This document shows positions 49,537 to 57,748 of a DNA stretch of 64,000 nt, piece by piece. This DNA comes from CAYRHN01 sp964424115. GTDB lineage: Bacteria; Chloroflexota; Anaerolineae; Anaerolineales; Anaerolineaceae. The number at the start of each line of letters is the position of its first letter. Within the stretch, counting starts at the first letter, position 1. The notes below the pieces were generated by a model, which worked only from the letters and a program-made list of their open reading frames with translations, was not told where the DNA came from and ran no database searches. The DNA lies in contig CAYRHN010000013.1 of NCBI GenBank assembly GCA_964424115.1, positions 1-64,000 of the forward strand, read 5' to 3'. A program made the translations under genes and the position numbers.

Positions 49537-50124
49537 ATGAAAAACAAAACCTTTCTCCTCACCATTGCGGTTCTGGCGCTGCTCGGCCTGGGCATCCTGG
49601 CCTCCCAGGCGCAGGCTGCCGGCGCCCTGGAAGCCGCCCTGCAAAGCCCGGCTCTGGACGAACAAGTGCAGGCCAGCCTGAAAGAAAAGGCCGAGATGGC
49701 CGCGCGCATGGCTGCCGACCAGGCCGCCGGGAGCAAGAAGGCCGCCCCCAAGCAGCCCGGCGTGCTGCCGGACTTCAGCGCCGAGCTGTCCAAGGCCGCC
49801 GAAACGCCCCCCACCGGAATCTTCGAGGGCGGCGAGGCTATCATCCACGGCTACGAAGCCGCGATCAGCAACCATTGGCAGGGCCTGCCGGATGGGCTGC
49901 TGGTCCAGGTCTTTGCCGGAGCGCTGGCCGATGACCCGCAGCAGGGCGTGCTGTATGTGGCAGCCTGGACACAAGAAAACAACGCCCCGCAGATCAGCTG
50001 CTACCTCACCCCCTCCCGGGACGGCGCAGCGCGCATCCTCTCCGCCGAGAACGACCTGCTGACCGTGCAGGCGGCAGGCGGCAGCACCTGGACCTTCGAC
50101 TGGCGCACAGGAGTATTCAAATAG
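49537..50124 (+). CDS. Exported protein of unknown function, co-transcribed with the upstream gene
   Basis: 195 residues, 4 nt after the preceding stop. A signal peptide (M-K-N-K-T-F-L-L-T ... A-Q-A-A) is followed by an alanine/lysine-rich helical segment of about 45 residues and then a compact domain. That domain reads G-I-F-E-G-G-E-A-I-I-H-G-Y-E-A ... W-Q-G-L-P-D-G-L-L-V-Q-V-F-A-G-A and ends W-T-F-D-W-R-T-G-V-F-K. No catalytic motif is seen. The close spacing makes it the second gene of the unit that is divergent from pstS. Function unknown. Confidence 0.7.
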   Translation: MKNKTFLLTIAVLALLGLGILASQAQAAGALEAALQSPALDEQVQASLKEKAEMAARMAADQAAGSKKAAPKQPGVLPDFSAELSKAAETPPTGIFEGGEAIIHGYEAAISNHWQGLPDGLLVQVFAGALADDPQQGVLYVAAWTQENNAPQISCYLTPSRDGAARILSAENDLLTVQAAGGSTWTFDWRTGVFK

Positions 50125-50270
50125 GGGAAGCTTGAATAGCAATGAGCCATGTGATGATTTACGCCTGTCACAGGCTCATATTGTGATATGATGAAGCATC
50201 CATCCCAGAAACACAGGGATATCTTCATCCATCTATTGCTTTGCCCCTGGATCATCATTGAGGGATTCCT

Positions 50271-51515
50271 ATGCGTTTACACAAATCATCGGAACTCATG
50301 CTCGTTGTGCTCCTCCCCCTGATCCTGCTATTAAGCAGCCTCACGGCCTGTGAGAATAGCCCCACCCAGCCTGTCGCCACTGAGATCACTATCCCAGCCA
50401 CAGCCACGCCTGACCTCAGCCTGCCCGCGGTGGGTGCCCGGGTCTGCAGGCTGAATGCCGTTCCTCAGGCCGCGGAATACGTGAGCAGCTCCGGCGCTGA
50501 ACACAAGATCTATGTGATCGGTGTGGATGATCTTCCCGATCCCTGGAATGAAGACCTGCCGCAAAATCTGAAAGCCAGATCGGTCGAGGATCTTGAAGCC
50601 GTGTTGTGCATTGAGAACCAGATGGGCGTAGAGTCGACCAGCTGCGGCACGTACTACGACTCTGTGTCCGGTGCCCGTTTATCCGTGCAGCTGGGGTTTT
50701 ACTCGATGGATCTAAAATTGGTGGCGGCGAAAACGGGTAAAGTGATCGCCAGAAAAACGATCTTTTCGGACCTCACTACCTGCCCCGAGAGTATCGCAAG
50801 CAATGATCCCCGTCTGGTGAATAATGTTCTTTATGGAGACCCGATCACCTGGGAGACGGTCTGGAATAACTATTATCAGGATATTCGTCTGGCGATCGTA
50901 AATGCCACCAGTATTCCCCCCACCCCCACCTCGACCCCTCTGCCACCCGGACCCTCCATAGTGGATTGGCCTGTGGCAGTAAAAGAAGATTTTTCGGATC
51001 CAACGATTTTCTTGGGATGGGAGTTGGGTCCCGGAGAGACGATCGCCGATGGCGTTTTGACCTGGCATATCCAGCCCACGCAGCTCACCTATCGTAGCCA
51101 GGCCCACGATTGGACCACCTTCTTGGAAGATGATTTTTATGCCCGGCTGGTCGTGCGTCATAGCAGCGGGAGCGCCTCGGATGCGTACGGGCTGGCTTTT
51201 CAAATGTATGATGGGAAACAATTGGCCTTTTTAATTCAAGACGACGGCAACTTCCGCATCCAAAATGCGGAGTATTCTGTTTACCCTCTGCAGGCCAGTT
51301 CAGCCATCCTTCCCGGCGAATGGAATACCCTGGAAGTGATCGGTTTCCAGGGGAAGGTCTACCTGTATATTAATGAAAAGCAGGTTTTCCAATTCCAGGA
51401 AGACGATCCTTATGCCTCAGGCCTGATAGGTCTGTCGGTGATGGTGGAGGAAAACCCTGACTCAACGGCTAGTTCAACGTTCGAGTTCGATGAATTCGAG
51501 GTGCGTTATCCGTAA
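50271..51515 (+). CDS. Lipoprotein with lectin/glucanase-like C-terminal domain
   Basis: 414 residues. A hydrophobic signal ends in the lipobox LTAC. A middle part (about 50-210) has scattered cysteines and is not recognised. A proline/threonine linker follows (P-P-T-P-T-S-T-P). The C-terminal domain (about 225-414) reads D-F-S-D-P ... L-G-W-E-L-G-P-G ... G-V-L-T-W-H, L-V-V-R-H, Y-G-L-A-F-Q, F-L-I-Q-D-D-G-N-F-R-I, W-N-T-L-E-V-I-G and V-Y-L-Y-I-N-E-K-Q. That is the concanavalin-like sandwich of the 3-keto-disaccharide hydrolase/LamG type, common in Chloroflexota lipoproteins. Sugar or surface binding is likely; catalysis is uncertain. Confidence 0.75.
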   Translation: MRLHKSSELMLVVLLPLILLLSSLTACENSPTQPVATEITIPATATPDLSLPAVGARVCRLNAVPQAAEYVSSSGAEHKIYVIGVDDLPDPWNEDLPQNLKARSVEDLEAVLCIENQMGVESTSCGTYYDSVSGARLSVQLGFYSMDLKLVAAKTGKVIARKTIFSDLTTCPESIASNDPRLVNNVLYGDPITWETVWNNYYQDIRLAIVNATSIPPTPTSTPLPPGPSIVDWPVAVKEDFSDPTIFLGWELGPGETIADGVLTWHIQPTQLTYRSQAHDWTTFLEDDFYARLVVRHSSGSASDAYGLAFQMYDGKQLAFLIQDDGNFRIQNAEYSVYPLQASSAILPGEWNTLEVIGFQGKVYLYINEKQVFQFQEDDPYASGLIGLSVMVEENPDSTASSTFEFDEFEVRYP

Positions 51516-51845
51516 GGCACGTTGTTCTTTGTGTGGATCACACGGTTGAACCCATGTGGGCTATGCTTAGTTTAATAAAATACGCCTGATGTGAATTCAG
51601 AAAATCTCTCCATATCGAGAGGTACGCGAAAATGATCTCCGTGGGGGCCGCCCGCGAGCCATACCGGCGCATTTGCGGGGCAGCGGGCGGGACTTTGTTA
51701 AATTGTTTCCTTATAATCCAACATGGCGTCCCGCACCCTTCGGGCATCTTCGACCCCTACCTGATAAAACCTTTTGTCCCAGATTCCTCAGGGCGAAATC
51801 ACATCAGAGGTAAGTTTTAGCCCTGTTCAATAACCATCAATGCTA
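51516..51845. other. Gene-free stretch with one promoter-like signal
   Basis: About 330 nt without a credible gene. TATAAT at 51712-51717 ends 5 nt before an ATG at 51723 opening a 13-codon frame; this might be a short leaderless peptide or an sRNA start, but no homologue or ribosome site supports it. A C-rich hairpin-like stretch follows. Nothing else is seen. Confidence 0.3.
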
Positions 51846-51875
51846 ACAAAAACCCCCACCGAAAGGCGGGGGTTC
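51846..51875 (-). terminator. Terminator of the DUF4349 gene
   Basis: A 10-bp stem with one mismatch (51851-51860 with 51865-51874) and a GAAA-type loop is followed on the minus strand by GTTTTTGTT. It ends the minus-strand unit starting at the DUF4349 lipoprotein. Confidence 0.75.
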
Positions 51876-51894
51876 TAATTCTATCCTGCTTCAT

Positions 51895-52869
51895 TTACTG
51901 CTGCGTCTGGTCGGCGGGCGGCACGACCGGGCGGGGAGCAGCCTGCTTGCGGTTGTGGCGGCGCACGGCGCGAATGATGAAGAAGGCCGGCAGGCCGATC
52001 ACCAGCGCGATAGGCAGCACATACAGCACCAGCCAGATCAACGCCTCCACGAGCCACTTACCCGCGTCCACCAGCGCCTGGAGCGCCTTGGCGGCAATGC
52101 CCTCGGGCTGCCAACCGGCCACGGTGGGGGGCTCTGCCACAGCGCGCGCCGAGAGGGTGACGGTGATCGAAGACAGACTGGCGGATTCTTCGTAGTATTG
52201 CATCTGGCCCTTGATCACCTCGATCTCCTCGCGCACCTGGGTGATCTGGTTGAAGACCATCATCACTTCTTCAGTGGTAGTGGCGGCTTCCTGGATCTTA
52301 AGCAGCTGCTGCTCGGTGGATTCCAGGTTGCGCAGGCGTGAGCCCAGGTCGGTGTATTCCTGGGTCACATCCTGACCGCTGACCTGTTCGTTGAGGATGT
52401 CCAGTTTGGCATCCTTGACCTCGCTCTTGATGCGGTTCATCGCCTCGGTCAGGCGCCCGGCCGGCACGCGAATGGTGATCGTGGCCTGCGGCAGATCTTC
52501 GCCGTTGGCGCCGGAGGTCTTATACGAGTAGGAGTTGACCACATAGCCGCCCATTTCGGTTGCCATGGCGGTGATGCGGTCCTTGACATCATTTGGCGAA
52601 TCCACCACGAGCGAAAGGGTGGCGTTCATGATCACCATGCGTTCGGTCGAGCTGGCAGTGCCGATATTGCCACCGGAATTTTGCATTTCTTCGTCATAGG
52701 TTAACCCGGGGGCAACTTCGGGGGCCTGCTGGCGGGCGCCTTCGGCAGCGGCGTAACCGTAATTATCCTTACTGGCATCCACCGGTTTATCAACTGCAGT
52801 GGGTGCACACGCGCCCAAAAGCAGGGCGGCAGACAATACAACAAAGGCTAACCAACGATAGGCTTTCAT
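51895..52869 (-). CDS. DUF4349 lipoprotein
   Basis: 324 residues from the ATG at 52869 behind GGAGAGAG. The lipobox LLGAC closes the signal peptide. The DUF4349 domain (about 75-270) has R-M-V-I-M-N-A-T-L-S-L-V-V-D-S-P-N-D, I-T-I-R-V-P-A-G-R-L-T-E-A-M, D-V-T-Q-E-Y-T-D-L-G-S-R-L-R-N-L-E and a coiled-coil stretch (about 180-235), and ends S-S-I-T-V-T-L-S. A transmembrane helix and a basic cytoplasmic tail (V-R-R-H-N-R-K-Q) follow, so the protein is attached at both ends. DUF4349 proteins are membrane-associated and of unknown role, possibly envelope stress sensing. Confidence 0.88.
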   Translation of the reverse strand: MKAYRWLAFVVLSAALLLGACAPTAVDKPVDASKDNYGYAAAEGARQQAPEVAPGLTYDEEMQNSGGNIGTASSTERMVIMNATLSLVVDSPNDVKDRITAMATEMGGYVVNSYSYKTSGANGEDLPQATITIRVPAGRLTEAMNRIKSEVKDAKLDILNEQVSGQDVTQEYTDLGSRLRNLESTEQQLLKIQEAATTTEEVMMVFNQITQVREEIEVIKGQMQYYEESASLSSITVTLSARAVAEPPTVAGWQPEGIAAKALQALVDAGKWLVEALIWLVLYVLPIALVIGLPAFFIIRAVRRHNRKQAAPRPVVPPADQTQQ

Positions 52870-52946
52870 GGCTCTCTCCTCCAAATTTATTAAGCAATCT
52901 GCGATCTGGGGATAGAACGTCCCGCAAGGGCTGAAAGTTCCCCCGT

Positions 52947-53669
52947 TTAGCTTCCTTCCTCCAGGCGCAGGGCATGCCGCTCGGGCAGCCCGGCCTTGAG
53001 GATCTTCTCCTGCACGCGCTGAACGTCGTAGGTCACGCGGTGGATGTGCCAGATATGCTCTTCCGGCAAATAAATGGCGTATGAAGCACGCGGATCGCTG
53101 TCGCGCGGCTGGCCAACCGAGCCGGGATTGAGGATCATCCGGTTGCGCAGCGAGAGCGGCCCATCCTCCGAAAGCACCCCCCAGGAGAGCACTTTGTCAT
53201 CCAGATGGTACATGAGGGGCAGGTGGCTGTGCCCGCAAAAACAGACCGGGGTATCAAAATAGTAGAAATTGTCGGCAGCCGTGTAAGCATCCAGCACATA
53301 TTCCCAGATCGGGTTGCGCGGACTGCCGTGCACCAGGGTCGCATCCCCCTCTTTGGCGCGTTCCGGCAGACTGCCCAGGTATTCCATTCCCTCGGCATCC
53401 ATCGCCGTACGCGTCCACAGCACCGAGAGGCGTGCATCGCGGTTGAAAGTGTCCAGGTCGATCTGCCCCAGCACGGCGGCATCATGGTTGCCCATCAGGC
53501 AGGTCAGGCCAGGCAGCTGGCGCACACGCGCCACGCACTCACTGGGGAACGGCCCGTAACCCACCAGGTCGCCCAGGCACCAGACCGCATCGACCTTGCC
53601 GGCATCCTTCAAAACCGACTCTAAGGCCGGCAAATTCCCGTGGATATCTGAAATCACCAATATTCTCAT
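52947..53669 (-). CDS. Metallophosphoesterase, YfcE/calcineurin-like
   Basis: 240 residues. The binuclear-metal motifs are complete: I-S-D-I-H-G-N, W-C-L-G-D-L-V-G-Y-G-P, L-M-G-N-H-D, L-V-H-G and F-C-G-H-S-H. It lies in the PF12850-like small phosphodiesterase group. No export signal is present, so it works in the cytoplasm on a nucleotide or small phosphodiester. It lies just after coaBC on the same strand (gap 9 nt), so it may be the last gene of the coaX-coaBC unit. Substrate unknown. Confidence 0.9.
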   Translation of the reverse strand: MRILVISDIHGNLPALESVLKDAGKVDAVWCLGDLVGYGPFPSECVARVRQLPGLTCLMGNHDAAVLGQIDLDTFNRDARLSVLWTRTAMDAEGMEYLGSLPERAKEGDATLVHGSPRNPIWEYVLDAYTAADNFYYFDTPVCFCGHSHLPLMYHLDDKVLSWGVLSEDGPLSLRNRMILNPGSVGQPRDSDPRASYAIYLPEEHIWHIHRVTYDVQRVQEKILKAGLPERHALRLEEGS

Positions 53670-53678
53670 ACGCCCGAC

Positions 53679-54899
53679 TTACTGTTTTGTCAGCCAGGCA
53701 ATCACCTGCGCCATCAAGGCATCCGCCACTTCCACCTTGCTGAGCAGCGGCAGGTCTTCAGCATGACCGTCGGGATATAAGAAGACGACCCGGTTGGTAT
53801 CCACCTCGAAACCGGCATCCTGGGCGGATATATCGTTCGCCACGATCAAATCCAGGCGCTTGGCCTTCAGCTTGGAACCGGCATTGGCCAGGAGGTCGCG
53901 GCTTTCGGCGGCAAATCCGACCGTGCAGCGGGGAAAACCGCTGGAGGCCTTGCGCGCCGCCACCGCCGCCAGGATATCCTCGGTAGCGGTGAGTGGAATG
54001 GTGCTCAAGCCGCTGGCTTTTTTGATCTTGTGGCTGGCAACCTGCACGGGGCGGAAGTCCGCCACGGCCGCCGCCATGATCAATACATCCGCCTGGGCAC
54101 TTTCGGCCAGGATGGCTTCCTGCATCTGCGCAGCGGTCTGCACTGGCACGGCGCGCGCGCCGCACGGAACAGGCAGGTTGGTGGGGGCCGTCACCAGGGT
54201 CACCTCCGCGCCAGCATCCAGCGCAGCCTGCGCCACGGCATAGCCCTGCTTGCCGGAGGAACGGTTGGTGATCACCCGCACCGGATCGATCGGCTCCTGC
54301 GTACCGCCCGCGCTGACCACCACGTGCTTACCGGCCAGCGGTCCACCGCGGGAGAACAAATAACGAATCTGGGCCAGCACCTCGGTCGGCTCGGTCATCC
54401 GCCCCACCCCCACCAGGCCAGAAGCCAGGTGCCCGGCCGCCGGGCCGACGATATGCGCCCCGCGGGAGCGCAATGTTTCCACATTGGCCTGCGTGGAAGG
54501 GTAGGCATACATCCCGGCATCCATGGCAGGGGCCAGCAGCAGCGGGCAGTGCGAGGCCAGCACAGTGACGGTCAGCAGGTTATCCCCGATGCCGTGCGCC
54601 AGTTTGGCGATCGTGTTGGCCGAAGCCGGAACCACGGCCACCAGGTCGGCAGCCCGCCCCAGCCCAATATGCACCACATGCCCATCCCGCCCCCACAGGT
54701 CGGCGTCAATATACGCCTTGCGGGCCGTGACGGATTGAAAGGTGAGCGGAGTGATGAACTGCAGGGCCGACTGGGTCAGCACCACATCCACCAGCGCTCC
54801 CGCCTGGGTGAGCTTCGAAGCCAGATCGGCTGCCTTGTAGGCGGCGATCGAGCCGGTCACCCCCAGGACAATACGCTTGCCAATAATTGGATTGACCAT
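53679..54899 (-). CDS. coaBC: Bifunctional phosphopantothenoylcysteine decarboxylase/synthetase
   Basis: 406 residues. The CoaC half (1-190) binds FMN: V-T-G-S-I-A-A-Y-K, H-I-G-L-G-R with the catalytic histidine, P-A-S-A-N-T-I-A-K-L-A and A-P-A-M-D-A-G-M. The usual P-A-M-N asparagine is aspartate here. The flap, normally containing a cysteine, reads L-A-S-G-L-V-G-V-G-R-M with serine. The CoaB half shows V-S-A-G-G-T-Q-E-P-I-D-P-V-R, N-R-S-S-G-K-Q-G and A-A-V-A-D-F-R-P. It converts 4'-phosphopantothenate to phosphopantetheine in CoA synthesis. coaX, encoded 1 nt upstream, supplies its substrate. Confidence 0.95.
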   Translation of the reverse strand: MVNPIIGKRIVLGVTGSIAAYKAADLASKLTQAGALVDVVLTQSALQFITPLTFQSVTARKAYIDADLWGRDGHVVHIGLGRAADLVAVVPASANTIAKLAHGIGDNLLTVTVLASHCPLLLAPAMDAGMYAYPSTQANVETLRSRGAHIVGPAAGHLASGLVGVGRMTEPTEVLAQIRYLFSRGGPLAGKHVVVSAGGTQEPIDPVRVITNRSSGKQGYAVAQAALDAGAEVTLVTAPTNLPVPCGARAVPVQTAAQMQEAILAESAQADVLIMAAAVADFRPVQVASHKIKKASGLSTIPLTATEDILAAVAARKASSGFPRCTVGFAAESRDLLANAGSKLKAKRLDLIVANDISAQDAGFEVDTNRVVFLYPDGHAEDLPLLSKVEVADALMAQVIAWLTKQ

Positions 54900-54900
54900 A

Positions 54901-55665
54901 TCAGCGGTTCATCTCCCATACCAGGCGCAGTCCCTCGAGCGTCAACCAGGGACTGACAATATCGATCTTGCGCGTCAGGGGCGCGATCACTTCCGAAAGC
55001 CCGCCGGTAGCGATCACTTTCATCTTGGGACCCAGCTCGCCGCGGAAACGCTGCACCATACCGTCCACCATCGAGACGTAGCCGTACAAAAGGCCGGACT
55101 GCAGGGCGTTGACTGTGTTACGCCCAATCACCGAAGGCGGAAGCTGCAGGTCGATCGGCGGCAGCTTGGCGGTATGTTCGGTGAGCGCTTTGGCGGCCAG
55201 GTTGACCCCGGCGGTGATCGCCCCGCCCAGGTACTCGCCGTTGCCAGTCAGGGCATTGAAGGTGGTGGCGGTGCCAAAGTCGATGATACAGGCCGGGCCG
55301 CCGTGCAGTTGGTAAGTCGCCACCGCGTCCACGATGCGGTCCGCCCCTACTGCATGCGGGTCCTCATAGAGGATCTTGATCCCGGTCTTGATATCCGAGG
55401 TGACCACCAGGGGGTCGCAATTGAGATACTGCTGGCAGGCCTGGCGGATGCGGCTGGTGAGCGGCGGCACGACCGAGGCCAGGCTGATCCCGTCCAACTG
55501 GCGGGGAGCACAGCCCCCATGCTGGAGCAAGCCAAGGATCTGCAGGCCGTATTCATCCGGCATGCGGTCGGAAACAGTGGCCAGGCGCCAGCGCGCACCC
55601 AGCTCGCTGCCCTCGTACAGGCCGAGGGTCAAATTGGTATTACCGATGTCGATGGTCAGGAGCAT
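54901..55665 (-). CDS. coaX: Type III pantothenate kinase
   Basis: 254 residues from the ATG at 55665 (GGAAGTGGG upstream). It phosphorylates pantothenate, the first step of CoA synthesis, and does not respond to CoA feedback. The ASKHA-fold motifs are clear: L-L-T-I-D-I-G-N-T-N, D-P-H-A-V-G-A-D-R-I-V-D-A-V with the catalytic aspartate, I-I-D-F-G-T-A-T-T-F and G-G-A-I-T-A-G. It is followed at once by coaBC, so two consecutive CoA steps are co-expressed. Confidence 0.96.
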   Translation of the reverse strand: MLLTIDIGNTNLTLGLYEGSELGARWRLATVSDRMPDEYGLQILGLLQHGGCAPRQLDGISLASVVPPLTSRIRQACQQYLNCDPLVVTSDIKTGIKILYEDPHAVGADRIVDAVATYQLHGGPACIIDFGTATTFNALTGNGEYLGGAITAGVNLAAKALTEHTAKLPPIDLQLPPSVIGRNTVNALQSGLLYGYVSMVDGMVQRFRGELGPKMKVIATGGLSEVIAPLTRKIDIVSPWLTLEGLRLVWEMNR

Positions 55666-55676
55666 ATCCCACTTCC

Positions 55677-55708
55677 GATTGACGATTTGCAATTGATGAT
55701 TGACGATT
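55677..55708. repeat. Short tandem phrase GATTGACGATT upstream of coaX
   Basis: GATTGACGATT occurs at 55677-55687 and 55698-55708 with related words (GATTG, CAATTGATG) between them. It lies directly in front of the coaX ribosome site and has no coding sense. Confidence 0.4.
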
Positions 55709-55754
55709 GGCGATCGACTTGAACTTCATGCAGCGAACAGAAGGCGGCCCCGGT

Positions 55755-57641
55755 TCACTCTTCCCGCTCTTCTTTTTCCGTCCTGCGCATTTCTTCGACG
55801 ATCTCCGCCACGTAATCATAGCGGCTGAAGGCCGGCATCAGGTACACTCCCTGGGCCCAGGGACGCACCTGATTGATTAATTCTATCGCAATTTTGATTC
55901 CTGTGTTGGGTCCATTTTCACCCGCTTCGGCCATACGGCGGCGGATCTCCTCGGGGATGGTGATCCCCGGCACTTCCTGGTGCAGGAAAGCCGCATGGCG
56001 TTCATTGACCAGGGGCAGAAAGCCCACCAGCACCGGCACATTGAGCGGTCCGTACTGCTCGGTGTAGCGGTCGAGCAGCTTGCGCGCCTCAGGGGGGTCA
56101 AAGACCGGCTGGGTGAGGATGAAATCTGCCCCGCCGGAGAGTTTTCGGCGCAGGTTCTTGATCTCGGATTCGGGGTCGTTGGGGATCAGATTGAGCGCGC
56201 AGCCAACAAAGAAACTGGTCGGCTGGCCGATATCACTTCCGGCGTGATCCACACCGGCATTGAAGTTCTGTTTGATCAGCTTGATCAACCCGGATGGCAC
56301 CAGATCGTAATTATCCATCGCGTTGGGATAATCGCCGATGGCGGTCGGGTCGCCCATCACCACAAAGACGTTGCGAACGTCCAGGGCATGGGCCGCCAGC
56401 AGGTCGCCCTGCACGCGCAGCAGGTTGCGCCCACGGGTGGGGAAGTGCAGCACGGTCTCGATGCCCACCTTGCGCTGGATCAAATTGCAGACCGCCCAGG
56501 GGCTCATGCGCATGCGGGCCATCGGGCTGTCGGCCACATCGATCACGTCTGCGCCGGCTTCTGCCAGCAAGCTGGCGCCGGCCAGAAGCTTGTGCGCCGA
56601 AAGTCCGCGGGGAGGGTCCATTTCCACGGCCACCACAAAATGCCCGGCAGCCAATTTTTGGGCCAGTGTGGTGGGCTGGAGGGCTGCCTCGGCGGGTTCC
56701 TCGCTCTCCGCCGGAGACTGGGAGTAGCCGTTGGTGATCTGCTCCGGGGAGACGGATTGGATGGCCTGCGACATGGCGGCAATGTGGCGGGGCGTGGTGC
56801 CGCAGCAGCCGCCGATCAGGCGGGCGCCCGCCTGCCAGAAGGAAAGGGCATACTCGCCGAAATACTCCGGAGCGGCCGGGTACATGATCCGCCCGCTGAC
56901 CTGCTCCGGCCAGCCGGCGTTGGGCATGGCGGAAAGCAGCGCGTCCGGCGCAGCCTGGTGCATCTGGCGCAGGATGCGCAGGATCTGGTTGGGGCCGCCC
57001 GAACAGTTGACCCCGATCAGATCAGCCCCGGCCTCGCGCAGTTTGCGCGCCACCTTGACCGGGCTGTCGCCCAGCAGGGTGCGGTCGTCGCGGGTGAAGG
57101 TCATCGAAGCCACCACCGGCAGGTGAGGGGCCACCTGGCGGGCAGCCGCAATGGCCTCAACCACCTCGTACAGGTCGGTCATCGTCTCGATGATCAGCAG
57201 ATTAACGCCCGAATCGGCCAACACGCCGATCTGCTCGGCAAAGACCTGGCGGGCCTGCTCCGGCTGGACGCGCCCAAAGGGCGCCAGGCGCACTCCCAGC
57301 GGGCCGATATCCCCGGCGATCAGCACCTCCTTGAAGGAAGCCAGGATCACCCGGCGCAGCAGTTCCACCGCGGCAGCGTTGATCTCGCGCGTGCGCTCCT
57401 CCAACCCGTGGCGGGCCAGTTTATAGCGGTTGGCGCCAAAGGTGTTGGTTTGGATGATATTCGAACCGGCGTCGATATATTCGCGGTGGATCTCCGCCAC
57501 CAACGCGGGACGGTTGAGGTTGAGCGCATCGAAGCACTCCTCAAAGCTCACCCCGCGCGAGTGCAGCAGCGTGCCCATCGCCCCATCCGAGAGCATCGGC
57601 CTGCCGCTGTTGAGCAAATGATTGAACAAGGTATCGTTCAT
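55755..57641 (-). CDS. Bifunctional homocysteine S-methyltransferase/methylenetetrahydrofolate reductase
   Basis: 628 residues from the ATG at 57641, behind AGAGGTAC. Domain 1 (1-300) is a homocysteine methyltransferase with D-G-A-M-G-T-L-L, Q-T-N-T-F-G-A-N-R, G-V-N-C-S-G-G and G-G-C-C-G-T-T-P (C279-C280), forming the zinc site. Domain 2 (about 330-628) is a MetF-like flavin enzyme (V-E-M-D-P-P-R-G, V-M-G-D-P-T-A, F-I-L-T-Q-P-V-F). This fusion makes 5-methyl-THF and may bind homocysteine, but has no B12 domain. It lies just downstream of metH and should work with it in methionine synthesis. No T-run terminator separates them. Confidence 0.93.
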   Translation of the reverse strand: MNDTLFNHLLNSGRPMLSDGAMGTLLHSRGVSFEECFDALNLNRPALVAEIHREYIDAGSNIIQTNTFGANRYKLARHGLEERTREINAAAVELLRRVILASFKEVLIAGDIGPLGVRLAPFGRVQPEQARQVFAEQIGVLADSGVNLLIIETMTDLYEVVEAIAAARQVAPHLPVVASMTFTRDDRTLLGDSPVKVARKLREAGADLIGVNCSGGPNQILRILRQMHQAAPDALLSAMPNAGWPEQVSGRIMYPAAPEYFGEYALSFWQAGARLIGGCCGTTPRHIAAMSQAIQSVSPEQITNGYSQSPAESEEPAEAALQPTTLAQKLAAGHFVVAVEMDPPRGLSAHKLLAGASLLAEAGADVIDVADSPMARMRMSPWAVCNLIQRKVGIETVLHFPTRGRNLLRVQGDLLAAHALDVRNVFVVMGDPTAIGDYPNAMDNYDLVPSGLIKLIKQNFNAGVDHAGSDIGQPTSFFVGCALNLIPNDPESEIKNLRRKLSGGADFILTQPVFDPPEARKLLDRYTEQYGPLNVPVLVGFLPLVNERHAAFLHQEVPGITIPEEIRRRMAEAGENGPNTGIKIAIELINQVRPWAQGVYLMPAFSRYDYVAEIVEEMRRTEKEEREE

Positions 57642-57673
57642 AGAGTACCTCTTTCCTGGCAATAAAGAAATTT

Positions 57674-57748
57674 AACTGCAGATGAGCACAGATAATTTTG
57701 AAGGTTTGCTTTGTGTTCCTTTGTTATTTTGTGCCTTCATGGTGAAAA
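57674..57748. repeat. Intergenic word repeat (AACTGCAGATGAGCACAGAT type)
   Basis: The 107-nt gap between the two methionine genes contains AACTGCAGATGAGCACAGAT followed by GTGTTCCTTTGT and GTGCCTTCATGGTGA. These are variants of the phrases seen at 29556-29690. The stretch has no coding sense. Confidence 0.45.
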
